From JBFGCM01 sp041581135 (lineage in GTDB: Bacteria; Actinomycetota; Acidimicrobiia; Spongiisociales; UBA5794), in contig JBFGCM010000004.1 of the NCBI GenBank assembly GCA_041581135.1, positions 1-64,000 on the forward strand: 64,000 bases of DNA. Direction: 5' to 3'. Position 1 is the first letter of the stretch. Each line of letters begins with the position of its first letter. Below, piece by piece: positions 17,405-25,821 of this stretch. Below the pieces are notes generated by a model. It saw nothing but the letters and a program-made list of their open reading frames with translations. It searched no databases and was not told the origin of the DNA. The translations under genes and the position numbers were made by a program.

Positions 17405-18166
17405 TTGCTTCCGCTGCGTGACGTGAATCCAACCCGGGTGACTCCGCTCATCACGGTGGCACTCATTGCCGCCAACGTGCTCGTCTTCCTGTTCTGGCAA
17501 CCCATCTCGGGCACGGAAGGGGACCAGACCGAGTTCCTGTACGAGTACGCCGCCATCGCCTGCGAGCTCAGCAGCGGAGACCCACTGAGCATCGCCGAGT
17601 TCGAGGCCGACCGGTGTGACGTCGACGACGACGAGATCTTCCCCAACAAGCAGGTCTACCTGGCCGCGCTCGTGTCGATGTTCCTCCACGGAGGCTGGGC
17701 GCACCTGATCGGCAACATGTGGTTCCTGTGGATCTTCGGCAACAACGTCGAGGAGGCGTTCGGGTACGTCGGCTACCTGGCGCTCTACGCCGTCGCCGGC
17801 GTCGCTGCCACCGCCACGTTCGTGCTTCTCAACGCCGACAGCACCATCCCGTTGGTGGGAGCCTCCGGAGCCATCGCCGGGGTCCTCGGGGCCTACTTGG
17901 TGCTGTTCCCACAGCACCGCATCCTGACCCTCGTCATCCTGTTCATCTTCCCGCTCGTGGTAGGAGTCCCTGCGTTGTTCTTCCTCGGCCTGTGGTTCGT
18001 CGGGCAGTTCCTGGTCGTCGAGCCGGGCGTGGCGGTCGAAGCCCACATCGCCGGGTTCGTGGTGGGAATGACCGTCGCCGCCCTGCTGCGGCCCCTCTTG
18101 TTGCGCCGCACGAGCGAGGCACACCAGGTGGGAACCACTCCCGGCCACGTCCGGCCGCTGCGCTGA
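17405..18166 (+). CDS. Rhomboid family intramembrane serine protease
   Basis: This 253-aa polytopic membrane protein has the rhomboid landmarks: LHGGWAHLIGNMWFLWIFG in loop 1/TM2, the nucleophile in LVGASGAIAGV (Ser154), and the partner His in VEAHIAGF (His214). It cleaves membrane proteins within the bilayer; substrates are unknown. The start is TTG at 17405 with AGGA 7 nt upstream; a GTG at 17423 is an alternative. It is one of few plus-strand genes and is divergent from the tlyA operon. Residues about 35-80 form an acidic loop (EADRCDVDDDE). Confidence 0.92.
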   Translation: MLPLRDVNPTRVTPLITVALIAANVLVFLFWQPISGTEGDQTEFLYEYAAIACELSSGDPLSIAEFEADRCDVDDDEIFPNKQVYLAALVSMFLHGGWAHLIGNMWFLWIFGNNVEEAFGYVGYLALYAVAGVAATATFVLLNADSTIPLVGASGAIAGVLGAYLVLFPQHRILTLVILFIFPLVVGVPALFFLGLWFVGQFLVVEPGVAVEAHIAGFVVGMTVAALLRPLLLRRTSEAHQVGTTPGHVRPLR

Positions 18167-18176
18167 CCCGGGGCGG

Positions 18177-18947
18177 TCAGCGCAGGTACGCGGGCAGATT
18201 CGCCACCGACTCCAATACGACGTCGACCAGCGCCGGATCGACGGATTCGTCGGGCCGGGTCGCCCCGGTCAGCACGAGCACCTGGCCCCAGCCGCCGGCG
18301 GCCGCCAGGACCATGTCGGTGTCTACGCGGTCACCGACCACCCACACGGGGCCGGGGCCGACCCGCGCGGCAACCGCCTTCACCATCGGCATGTGCGGCT
18401 TCCCCATGACCTCAGGTTCAGTGCCGGTGGCCGCCTCCAGAGCGGCGACGATTGCACCGCCACCCGGGACGAGGCCCTGTGGAGTGGGGTACGTGGGGTC
18501 CGCGTTGGTGGCGACGAAGCGGGCCCCGGACCGCACGTAACGAGTAGCCCGACTCAGCATGCCGTACGTGAGGCTGCGATCCAGGCCCACGACGACCGCG
18601 TCGACTGCTGCGGGCAGGCCGTCGGTGTCTCCGGTGTGGACAGCGATGCCGGCGGTGCGGAGCGCCTCACGTAGGCCGGACTCGCCAATGGCGTACACCG
18701 CACCCACGGTGCCGCCGAGCGCTTCCGCAGTGACCATGGCCGAGGTCACCACCTGCTCGGCGCTCGCCTCGTGGCCCGTGGTGCGGTGGATCGCAGCAGC
18801 GACATCCTGGGCCGACTTGGTGGCGTTGTTGGTGACGAACAGGAGGTGCCGACCGTCGGCCGCAAGGGTGTCCAGCGTCTCGCCCGCGCCGGGAACTCCC
18901 TCCGCACCCAGATAGAGGACCCCGTCGCAATCGAAGACGATCGTCAC
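18177..18947 (-). CDS. HAD-superfamily phosphatase, NagD/GPP-like
   Basis: This 256-aa HAD subclass IIA protein has motif I FDCDGVLYLG, motif II LFVTNNATKS, and motif III/IV MGKPHMPMVKA and VVGDRVDTDMVLAAAGGWG. The GTG start overlaps the M20 peptidase stop by 4 nt. In M. tuberculosis the HAD gene next to tlyA (Rv1692) encodes a glycerol-3-phosphate phosphatase; the shared context makes that role plausible here but unproven. It converges on the rhomboid gene with a 10-nt gap. Confidence 0.88.
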   Translation of the reverse strand: MTIVFDCDGVLYLGAEGVPGAGETLDTLAADGRHLLFVTNNATKSAQDVAAAIHRTTGHEASAEQVVTSAMVTAEALGGTVGAVYAIGESGLREALRTAGIAVHTGDTDGLPAAVDAVVVGLDRSLTYGMLSRATRYVRSGARFVATNADPTYPTPQGLVPGGGAIVAALEAATGTEPEVMGKPHMPMVKAVAARVGPGPVWVVGDRVDTDMVLAAAGGWGQVLVLTGATRPDESVDPALVDVVLESVANLPAYLR

Positions 18948-20275
18948 TCCGCCCGTCCAAACCGGGCCACCACGGCTGCCAGCAGTTCTGTCGTCAGTCG
19001 CACAGACTCCTCCGACACCCGCTCGTCGTTGCCGTGGAACATCGACAGCAGGTCACCGAACGACACTTGGTCGTCGAACAGCCCGACGCCGTAGGCAACC
19101 ACCCCGCGCGCCCGGAAGAACCGGGCGTCGGTGGTGACCGGAATCAACGCAGGAAGGGGGAAGCCGCCGGTCAGGTCGGCGATCGATGCCGCGATGGCAT
19201 CCCACAGCGGTCCCTCGGCCGGCGACGCGTTGGCGGGGAACGGGAACTTCACCTCGACGTCGAGCTCCTCGTACAGATCGGGACCCAGCGCCTTGCGGAA
19301 GTGATCGTCGACGGCCGCCTCGTCCTGTCCAGGCAGCTTCCTCACGTCGATGTCGGCCACCGCAGTGTCCGGGACCACGTTGCTCTTCTGGCCGGCCCGC
19401 AACGTGGTGGGCGTCAGGGTGAGATGGGTGCAGGCATGTGCCCAGCGGGCAAACCCGGGATCGGTAGCCGCGAGGTCTTCGATGGCGGAGTCCACCGCGT
19501 CCGGATCCAACAGCCGCGAGGCGAGTGCGGCGTCGATGGGCAGACCGGCCACGAACGCCCTCCATTCATCGCTGATGTGGACCGGCGTCGGCGTGGCCGC
19601 CAAGCGGGTGATCACGTCTGCGGCGGTGGTCAGCGCATTGGACGTGCCGTGGGGTTGGCTGGCATGGCCGGGAACGCCGTGGGCTTCGATGGTTCGCCAG
19701 CCCGGTCCCTTCTCGGCCACCGTCACCGGTACCGCCGGCCCGGCCTCCGACCGGAACGATGGCGACGCGATCTCTGTGAGGAGATAGTCACAGGCCACCA
19801 GCTCGGGATGATGGCGCAGGATCCAGTCCGCGCCCAGCTGGCCGCCATTCTCTTCGTCGGCCACACCCAGGAACACCAAGTCGCCTTCCAATGGCGGTGC
19901 CTCACCGGTGAGGTACGGTTTGAAGGCGGCCGCCATCGCCGCGGTCTGGTTCAGCATGTCGACTGCGCCCCGGCCCCACACGAAGCCGTCTACTTGCTCG
20001 CCTCCGAACGGATCCCGAGACCAGCCCGACGCCTGTACCGGCACCACATCGAGGTGTCCCATGAGCATGAGCGTCGGCGCTTCCGCCGAGGTGCCGGGGA
20101 CCCGGTAGACGACGCTCTGCCGGCCCGGATGCGGTTCGACCACGGTTCCCGACCGGCCGAAGTAGCCGGCCAGGGTTTCTACCGACCGATGCTCATGGCC
20201 GGAGTCGGGAGTGCCGTCGTTGACGCACTCGTTCTGGATCATCCGAGCGAGCAGCTCGACCACGGTGGCGCTCAC
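18944..20275 (-). CDS. M20 family metallopeptidase (ArgE/DapE/CPG2-like)
   Basis: This 443-aa zinc hydrolase has LMLMGHLDVVPV (metal His/Asp), WGRGAVDMLNQTAAMAAAF (second Asp), FLGVADEENGGQLGADWI (catalytic Glu pair) and a dimerisation domain before a C-terminal metal-binding His in a SFGDLLSMFHGNDERVSEES-like segment. Such enzymes cleave amide bonds in peptides or acylated amino acids; the substrate is unknown. The GTG start overlaps the next gene's stop by 4 nt. Length is typical for ACY1/CPG2-like members. Confidence 0.9.
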   Translation of the reverse strand: MSATVVELLARMIQNECVNDGTPDSGHEHRSVETLAGYFGRSGTVVEPHPGRQSVVYRVPGTSAEAPTLMLMGHLDVVPVQASGWSRDPFGGEQVDGFVWGRGAVDMLNQTAAMAAAFKPYLTGEAPPLEGDLVFLGVADEENGGQLGADWILRHHPELVACDYLLTEIASPSFRSEAGPAVPVTVAEKGPGWRTIEAHGVPGHASQPHGTSNALTTAADVITRLAATPTPVHISDEWRAFVAGLPIDAALASRLLDPDAVDSAIEDLAATDPGFARWAHACTHLTLTPTTLRAGQKSNVVPDTAVADIDVRKLPGQDEAAVDDHFRKALGPDLYEELDVEVKFPFPANASPAEGPLWDAIAASIADLTGGFPLPALIPVTTDARFFRARGVVAYGVGLFDDQVSFGDLLSMFHGNDERVSEESVRLTTELLAAVVARFGRAE

Positions 20276-20649
20276 CGGGGTACCACCTGGGTGCGGGGGT
20301 GGTCGCGGAGCGACTCCTTCCAGGTCCGAAACCGTTCGTGCTTCGAGCCATCGGGACCGTGACCCACGCCGGTCTTGCCGTGCAAGTCGAACCGGTACAT
20401 CTCCTTGCCGTCCGGAGCCACGGCCAGGTATCTCGCCTCACCGACCGGTGGGCCGGCTCTCCACAGCAACCAGCCGTGGATCTTGCGCTTGTACTCGACC
20501 GGTTCGCCTACGTCGTTACCGAGCTCCAACAGTGGCTGCGGCGCCTCCACCCAGCCGGAGGCGGGGATCCGGTAGTCCCGTTGCGGTGTCTCGGGCAGCT
20601 CGTCGGTGTGGTACTTCGTGTCGACGAACGGCCGCTCGCTCGGCTTCAC
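20272..20649 (-). CDS. Hypothetical protein
   Basis: This 125-aa soluble protein is rich in charged and aromatic residues, without membrane segment or Cys-pair motif (it has HGWLLWRAGPPVGEARYLAV and DGKEMYRFDLHGK). The pattern of short beta-strand-like stretches suggests a compact domain. It starts with GTG at 20649 and overlaps the M20 peptidase start by 4 nt, so it probably belongs to that operon. No recognised family; function unknown. Confidence 0.6.
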   Translation of the reverse strand: MKPSERPFVDTKYHTDELPETPQRDYRIPASGWVEAPQPLLELGNDVGEPVEYKRKIHGWLLWRAGPPVGEARYLAVAPDGKEMYRFDLHGKTGVGHGPDGSKHERFRTWKESLRDHPRTQVVPR

Positions 20650-20679
20650 GTGTGGCCGAGGCGCCGGGGAACCGTCGAG

Positions 20680-21150
20680 TCAGTCCTCATGGTGCATGAT
20701 GATGAGCCGGGCCGAGAAGCCGGCCGCCTCGAAGAAGTTCTTGGCGTGGCGGTGACCCGGCAGCACACGAGCATCGAACAGTGAGATGCCCCTACTGCGG
20801 AAATCGTCCAGCACCCCGTGAAGCATCGCTTCGCCCACGCCGACGCCGCGGGCATCGAACTCGGTGAACACCAGGTGGATGACTCCGACGACCTGGCCCG
20901 ACGCTTGCGGGAGCAGTTCCTCGACCCTGCCGTAGATGAAGCCGACGGCAACCTCGTCGATCAGGCCGAGGTTCAGCACCGACTGTGGCTCCTCGAGGAT
21001 CTCCTTGAACGAGGCTTCGACAGGCTCGGCCAGGCCGTCGGCCAGCTGCCAGAGCCTCTTGAGGGCGACCTGTTCCCCCTCGAGCTCGCGATACAGGCGA
21101 ACGAGGTCGGCCAGGTCTTCAACCGTGGCGGGCTGGGTCTCGACGGTCAT
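20680..21150 (-). CDS. GNAT family N-acetyltransferase
   Basis: This 156-aa protein has the GNAT fold pattern: an N-terminal TVEDLADLVRLYRELEG helix, a central beta region (GVIHLVFTEFDARGVGVGEA), the acetyl-CoA pyrophosphate loop (RGVGVGEAMLHG), and a C-terminal GHRHAKNFFEAAGFSARLII. The substrate cannot be predicted. ATG 21150 overlaps the glycosyltransferase stop by 4 nt and has GGAGG upstream. It lies in the minus-strand run with the glycosyltransferase and DUF4193 genes. Confidence 0.88.
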   Translation of the reverse strand: MTVETQPATVEDLADLVRLYRELEGEQVALKRLWQLADGLAEPVEASFKEILEEPQSVLNLGLIDEVAVGFIYGRVEELLPQASGQVVGVIHLVFTEFDARGVGVGEAMLHGVLDDFRSRGISLFDARVLPGHRHAKNFFEAAGFSARLIIMHHED

Positions 21151-21887
21151 CTGGCCTCCTCGGGGCGCCAGGGTAGCCGACCCCGCATTCGCCCCCACCC
21201 CCACCGCGTCACCAGCCGGATGGCCTCGAGTGCGATGCGGAAGTCCATCTTGGATGACCCGGCGACGCGTTCCCGGAACGTGATGGGTACTTCGGTGATC
21301 GTGACGCCTGCGATCCCGGCGCGCCAGGCCATCTCGATCTGGAATCCATAGCCGGACGCCTCGCAGCGGTCGGGCTGGAGCCCTGCCAGCACGTCGGCCC
21401 GGAACGCCCGGAAGCCCGCGGTCATGTCGCGTACCGAAGACCCCAGCAATGCCCTGGCGTACACGTTGCCGCCTCGGGAGAGCCAGCGGCGGTGGAACGG
21501 CCAGCCCTCGGTCGCCCCGCCGGGCACGTAGCGGCTCCCGATGGCGAGGCCGGCTCCTGCGTCAATGGCGCTGACCAATGCGGGTAGTGCGGCGGGATCG
21601 TGCGAGAAATCGGCATCCATCTCGCAGATGACCTCCGCCCCCACTGTGAGCGCCCGGGCGAAGCCCGCCGCATAGGCCGGACCCAGACCTTCTTTGGTGG
21701 TGCGGTGAAGGACCTCCACCCCGTCGTCGGCCGCTGCGATGACGTCGGCGAGCTCCCCGGTTCCATCAGGTGAGCCGTCGTCGACCACCAGCACGGACGC
21801 GCCCTGGGCGCGGATCGCGACGACGATCGCCTCGAGATTGGCCGACTCGTTGTACGTCGGGAGAACGACGAGTACGTCAGGCCGCAC
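21147..21887 (-). CDS. Family 2 glycosyltransferase, polyprenol-phosphate mannosyltransferase-like
   Basis: This 246-aa protein begins VLVVLPTYNESANLEAIVVA and has VLVVDDGSPDGTGELAD, EMDADFSHDPAALPALVSA, GSRYVPGGATEGWPFHRR and YGFQIEMAWRAG, all typical of dolichol/polyprenol-phosphate mannose synthases (Dpm1/Ppm1). It transfers mannose or a related sugar from GDP-sugar to polyprenyl phosphate at the membrane face. The C-terminus lacks the extra membrane domain of some family members, so it is the catalytic-only type. The start is GTG at 21887, inside the DUF4193 3' end (11-nt overlap). Confidence 0.88.
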   Translation of the reverse strand: MRPDVLVVLPTYNESANLEAIVVAIRAQGASVLVVDDGSPDGTGELADVIAAADDGVEVLHRTTKEGLGPAYAAGFARALTVGAEVICEMDADFSHDPAALPALVSAIDAGAGLAIGSRYVPGGATEGWPFHRRWLSRGGNVYARALLGSSVRDMTAGFRAFRADVLAGLQPDRCEASGYGFQIEMAWRAGIAGVTITEVPITFRERVAGSSKMDFRIALEAIRLVTRWGWGRMRGRLPWRPEEAR

Positions 21888-22305
21888 AGTCGCGGCAGTA
21901 CTTCCGCTTCTTGTCGGCGAGCTGGCTCGTCCGCTTCACCAAGAAGCACGACGCACAGACGAACTCATCGGAGCGCGCCTCGTCGGGGCCGACGCTGAGG
22001 GCGAGTTCCTCACGCCGGATGGCCGCCAGCTCGGCGGCCTCGTCATGCACGATGACCTCTGACGCCTCGTCGTCGGTGAGCATGTCGAGCTCTTCGGCTT
22101 CGAGCTCGTCGAGGGCCTCATCGTCGCTGTCTTCTTCGTCCTCGTCATCGGACTCGTCGTCCTCATCGAGGTCGTCGTCGAGCGCGTCGATGTCGAGGTC
22201 ATCCTCGTCTTCGAGCTCGTCCGGATCTACCTCGTCGAGGTCGTCGAGGTCCTCGTCCGGCTCGTCGATGTCGATGTCTTCTTTGATGGCCCGTTTCTTC
22301 GCCAT
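21877..22305 (-). CDS. DUF4193-family acidic zinc-ribbon protein
   Basis: This 142-aa protein has an extremely acidic middle (Asp/Glu runs from about residue 10 to 85) and a C-terminal pair of CxxC motifs (FVCASCFLVKRTSQLADKK, YCRDCAA), as in actinobacterial DUF4193 proteins. The likely fold is a zinc ribbon after a disordered acidic tail. Function is unknown; the acidic tail could mimic nucleic acid or bind polymerase, which is speculation. ATG 22305 (MAKKRAIKED) is used; an ATG 6 nt upstream (22311) would add only two residues (ME). It has its own strong promoter. Confidence 0.85.
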   Translation of the reverse strand: MAKKRAIKEDIDIDEPDEDLDDLDEVDPDELEDEDDLDIDALDDDLDEDDESDDEDEEDSDDEALDELEAEELDMLTDDEASEVIVHDEAAELAAIRREELALSVGPDEARSDEFVCASCFLVKRTSQLADKKRKYCRDCAA

Positions 22306-22348
22306 TTCCATTCTCAGCTGTGCAGGACTGCTCTCCGAGCGAGCCGGG

Positions 22349-22375
22349 ATTATATCCAAGCGCTACGAAGCCCAA
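22349..22375 (-). promoter_or_regulatory. Sigma-70-type promoter for the DUF4193 gene
   Basis: On the minus strand a consensus -10 TATAAT (22349-22354) is preceded by TTGGGC (22370-22375), with a 15-nt spacer, slightly short. It lies about 43 nt upstream of the DUF4193 ATG. This is the clearest -10 hexamer in the window. Confidence 0.65.
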
Positions 22376-22423
22376 CCGATATTCCCGGGCGCGTCGCCCG
22401 GATCGTACCCGAATCGACGCGGC

Positions 22424-23326
22424 TCAGATCTGGAGCTGTAGTGCGGCCGGAATGATGGTGGCGCGTAACTCGTCGGTGCGTCCGAGCATCTCCCCGTCGG
22501 CGTCCACCGGCCACGGCCGAGCGACCCGGACCGTCACCTCGGAACCGCTGAATCGTCGCACGCCCGGATGCCTCAGATGCAGGCCTCGGATCACTCGTGG
22601 CATGAGCGTGACGGCGTGGCGTCTGGGCCCGGTGAACACCTGCACGTCGAACTCCCCGTCGACGAGCATGGCCTTGGGGGCGATGTTCATTCCGCCGCCG
22701 AAGAACTGGCCGTTGGCGATGACGACGTTGATCGCAGGCCCTTCATAGGTGCGGGTGCCGACGCGGACTTCGACGTCGGCTGGCGGAAATCGTGGCAACG
22801 CGATCCAGAACGCCGCTGGATACCGCTTCCCGCCGAGACGGCGGGGCAGGCGCATCGCCACCGGAATCGTCGCCGCGGCGATGCCGATGTCGGCGACGTT
22901 CACGAAATGGCGACTCCCCCACGGTCCGTCGACACGCCCCACATCTATGACGTACTGCTCCCCGTGTGCCAGGCGCGCCACGGCATCCGAGAGGGAACGT
23001 CCGAAGCCGAACGTGCGGACGAAATCCGATCCGCTGCCGATCGGAACCACACCGAGTGTGGGAGGCGAGCTCCACGGGCGCTGCATCAGGGCGTCGACCA
23101 CCTGCTCGGTGGTCCCGTCGCCGCCCACGACGGCAAACCGGCGATATCCTGCCGCCACGCCATCGTCGACCAGCGCTGCAGCATCGTCCGGGCCGGTGGT
23201 GACGTGGAACTCGAACGCCATGCCGCTGCCGCGGAGCACGGTTCGAGCCTCGTCGACCGCGGCCGGTCGGCGCCCTGACGCCGGATTGGCAACCACCCAC
23301 CACCCGGGCTGGGTGCCGTCATTCAC
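22424..23326 (-). CDS. Diacylglycerol/lipid kinase family protein (DagK/YegS-like)
   Basis: This 300-aa protein has WVVANPASGRRPAAVDEAR, the nucleotide-binding VVGGDGTTEQVVDAL (GGDGT), PIGSGSDFVRTFG, and C-terminal ADGEMLGRTDELRATIIPAA; these define the diacylglycerol kinase catalytic (LCB5/DagK) family. It phosphorylates diacylglycerol or a similar lipid to feed phosphatidate and phosphoinositide recycling. The GTG start overlaps the helY stop by 4 nt. Length is typical (about 290-310 aa). Confidence 0.92.
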   Translation of the reverse strand: MNDGTQPGWWVVANPASGRRPAAVDEARTVLRGSGMAFEFHVTTGPDDAAALVDDGVAAGYRRFAVVGGDGTTEQVVDALMQRPWSSPPTLGVVPIGSGSDFVRTFGFGRSLSDAVARLAHGEQYVIDVGRVDGPWGSRHFVNVADIGIAAATIPVAMRLPRRLGGKRYPAAFWIALPRFPPADVEVRVGTRTYEGPAINVVIANGQFFGGGMNIAPKAMLVDGEFDVQVFTGPRRHAVTLMPRVIRGLHLRHPGVRRFSGSEVTVRVARPWPVDADGEMLGRTDELRATIIPAALQLQI

Positions 23327-25821
23327 AGCTGACCCCCGGCGGCGACTACTCCGCGATCGATCTGCCGCAGGGCCTCGGTGGCGACGGGGGCGAGTTCGGT
23401 GAAGACGTCCCTCACTTGGCGCAGGATGTCGAGGAGTTGGCGACTGTTGCGAACGAAATCGCCGGCGGTGAACTCGTCATCCCCGATGAGGTCCTCCAAG
23501 TCCACGCCGGATGCCCAGTAGTAGGCGGCGGCGGCAAAGCCGGGATCGATGGCTCGAGTCTCGGGCAGTCCACGCTCCCGTTCGGCATGGTTGAGATCTT
23601 CGATGATGGCCTCGGCCACGTCGCCGCGCTCGGCCAGCAGCGCGGTCGGCCAGCTGCCCGGTTCATCGCTCAGGCGAGCCTCGTACACGAATGCCGTCAA
23701 CAACGCCGCCACCTCGGGTGCGTTGAGCCCGGAGAAGACCCCCTGCGCCACCGCTTCGACCAGAGGAACGTCAAGCTCGCTGTAGATGAACCGGAGTTGT
23801 TCGCCGCGCGGCAGCAGCGACCATCCGGCGGTGTATCCCTCCGCGTCGAGCACTCCGAGGATGGCGCGGAATCGCGAAACCAATGACTCGTCCCGCCGGC
23901 TCATCCTTCGCTCCACGCGGCGGATGTCCTTCTCCACCTTCTTGGCTCGCTGCACCCAGGTGCGATGCTCGGCGAGATCCGGACACATGGCGACGGTCCC
24001 GTCATCGGGGGCGAGCCCATCGGGCCGCTCCGGTTCGCCGGTGCCCGACCAGTTCGACAAAAGGGTCGAGACCTCCGCCTGGTATGCGGCGTCCCGAGGT
24101 TGGAAGGGCTCGGGCAGTTCCATCGTTCCCTCGCGGGCGAGATCGCGTCCCAGGTCACGGGACGCCACTCGTCGGGCTTGCCCGTCCTCGGTGACCAACA
24201 GCAGCCGCGGCGACGCCCCGAACCCGCGGGCCAGCACCACGCTACGACCGAGTGCCGTGTGCAGGACGTCACCGGTGCCGATGGTCTGGATGAACGTGTC
24301 ACGCCCGACATCGGCGGCTCCACCCAGATCGTCGAGGCCGAAGATGTCACCACGCTCGCATTCTGCGGCCCGCCGGTAGGTCTCCCGCTGCTCGGTCAGC
24401 TTGGCGAGTTCGGCTTCCAGGCGCTGTCGCGAGGTGGCGGCCCGAAATTGGGCGAACGACGCGTTGAGCAGTTCTTCGGCGCGATCCTGCGGATAGTTGG
24501 CGACCAAGTTCACCGCCATGTTGTAGGTCGGCTGGAACGATGAGCGCAATGGATGGCTCTTGGCCAATGCGATGGCGGCCACTCGATCGAACGGCACGTG
24601 CGGGCTGTGCAACACCACGGCCGTCCCTTCGTCGTCGATGCCCCTGCGCCCGGCGCGACCGGTGAGCTGGGTGTAGTCCCCCGGCTGGAGCAGCTCGTGA
24701 GCCTCTCCGGTGAACTTGGTGAGTCGCTCCAACACCACCGTGCGTGCCGGCATGTTGATCCCCAGCGACAGCGTCTCGGTGGCGAAGACCACCGAGATGA
24801 GTTCGTCGACGAAGAGCTCCTCGACCGTCTCCTTGAAGGCCGGCACCATGCCGGCGTGGTGAGCGGCAACTCCCAACTCCAGCATGTGCACCCAGCGCTC
24901 ATATCCGAGTACGGCGAGATCCGACTGGTCGAGGTGGGAGGTTCGGGCCTCGGCGCGACGCCGGATCTCCTCCCGTTCCGCCGTCGTGGTGAAGCGGAGC
25001 CCTGCCCCCACCACCTGCTCGGCCGCCGCCTCGCACCCGACCCGTGAGAAGACGAAGTAGATGACGGGCAACAACTGGTTGGCGATCAACACGTCCACGA
25101 CCTCCAGGCGTCGGGGGGTCACGTAGCGGCGCCACTTGCCCCTGCCTTTGCGTAGTCGCTTCAGCACCACTTGATTCGGCCGTCCGCGGTGCAACACCGG
25201 ATACAGATCGAGACCGCTCGACCGGTCTTTCACCAGGTACAGGCTCTCCAGCGGCACCGGACGATGATCTTCCACGACGAGCCGGGTGGCTCCGCGGCGG
25301 GACTCCACCCAGGCTGTGAACTCCTGTGGGTTGGCGATCGTCGCCGACAGGCACACGAGCGGGATGCCCTGGGGGAGATGAATGATGATCTCCTCCCACA
25401 CCTGTCCCCGTGCCCGGTCCTGGAGGTAGTGCACCTCGTCCAGGACGGCCACCCCCAGACCGGCGAGCGACTCGGACTCGGCGTAGATCATGTTGCGCAG
25501 CACCTCGGTGGTCATGACGACGAGTGGAGCCGACCCGTTGATGGAGTTGTCCCCGGTGAGCAGACCCACGTTGTCGTCGCCGTAGATCGCCTTGAAGTCG
25601 GCGTACTTCTGATTCGACAACGCCTTGATGGGCGCGGTGTAGAAGGCCCGGTCCCCTGCCTCGAGGCTGAGGTGCACCGCGGCCTCGGCGATGAGGGTCT
25701 TGCCGGCGCCGGTGGGTGCGGTGACCACCACCGACGCCCCGTCAGCGATGGCGCCTGCCGCTTCGAGCTGGAACTCGTCGGGTTCGAAGGGAAGCGCCTG
25801 GAAGAACGACTCCAGGCTCAT
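23323..25821 (-). CDS. helY: HelY/Ski2-like DEVH-box RNA helicase
   Basis: This 832-aa superfamily 2 helicase has Walker A in VVVTAPTGAGKT (about residue 35-42), DEVH box in AVLDEVHYLQD, VCLSATIANP (motif III), and YTQLTGRAGRRGIDDEG (motif VI), then a long C-terminal Ski2/Mtr4-type region. ATG 25821 (MSLESFFQALPFEPDEF) overlaps tatC by 4 nt; the frame stays open further upstream but there it is antisense to tatC. In M. tuberculosis tatA-tatC-helY follow pafABC, exactly as here. The role in RNA metabolism is inferred from the family. Confidence 0.93.
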   Translation of the reverse strand: MSLESFFQALPFEPDEFQLEAAGAIADGASVVVTAPTGAGKTLIAEAAVHLSLEAGDRAFYTAPIKALSNQKYADFKAIYGDDNVGLLTGDNSINGSAPLVVMTTEVLRNMIYAESESLAGLGVAVLDEVHYLQDRARGQVWEEIIIHLPQGIPLVCLSATIANPQEFTAWVESRRGATRLVVEDHRPVPLESLYLVKDRSSGLDLYPVLHRGRPNQVVLKRLRKGRGKWRRYVTPRRLEVVDVLIANQLLPVIYFVFSRVGCEAAAEQVVGAGLRFTTTAEREEIRRRAEARTSHLDQSDLAVLGYERWVHMLELGVAAHHAGMVPAFKETVEELFVDELISVVFATETLSLGINMPARTVVLERLTKFTGEAHELLQPGDYTQLTGRAGRRGIDDEGTAVVLHSPHVPFDRVAAIALAKSHPLRSSFQPTYNMAVNLVANYPQDRAEELLNASFAQFRAATSRQRLEAELAKLTEQRETYRRAAECERGDIFGLDDLGGAADVGRDTFIQTIGTGDVLHTALGRSVVLARGFGASPRLLLVTEDGQARRVASRDLGRDLAREGTMELPEPFQPRDAAYQAEVSTLLSNWSGTGEPERPDGLAPDDGTVAMCPDLAEHRTWVQRAKKVEKDIRRVERRMSRRDESLVSRFRAILGVLDAEGYTAGWSLLPRGEQLRFIYSELDVPLVEAVAQGVFSGLNAPEVAALLTAFVYEARLSDEPGSWPTALLAERGDVAEAIIEDLNHAERERGLPETRAIDPGFAAAAYYWASGVDLEDLIGDDEFTAGDFVRNSRQLLDILRQVRDVFTELAPVATEALRQIDRGVVAAGGQL

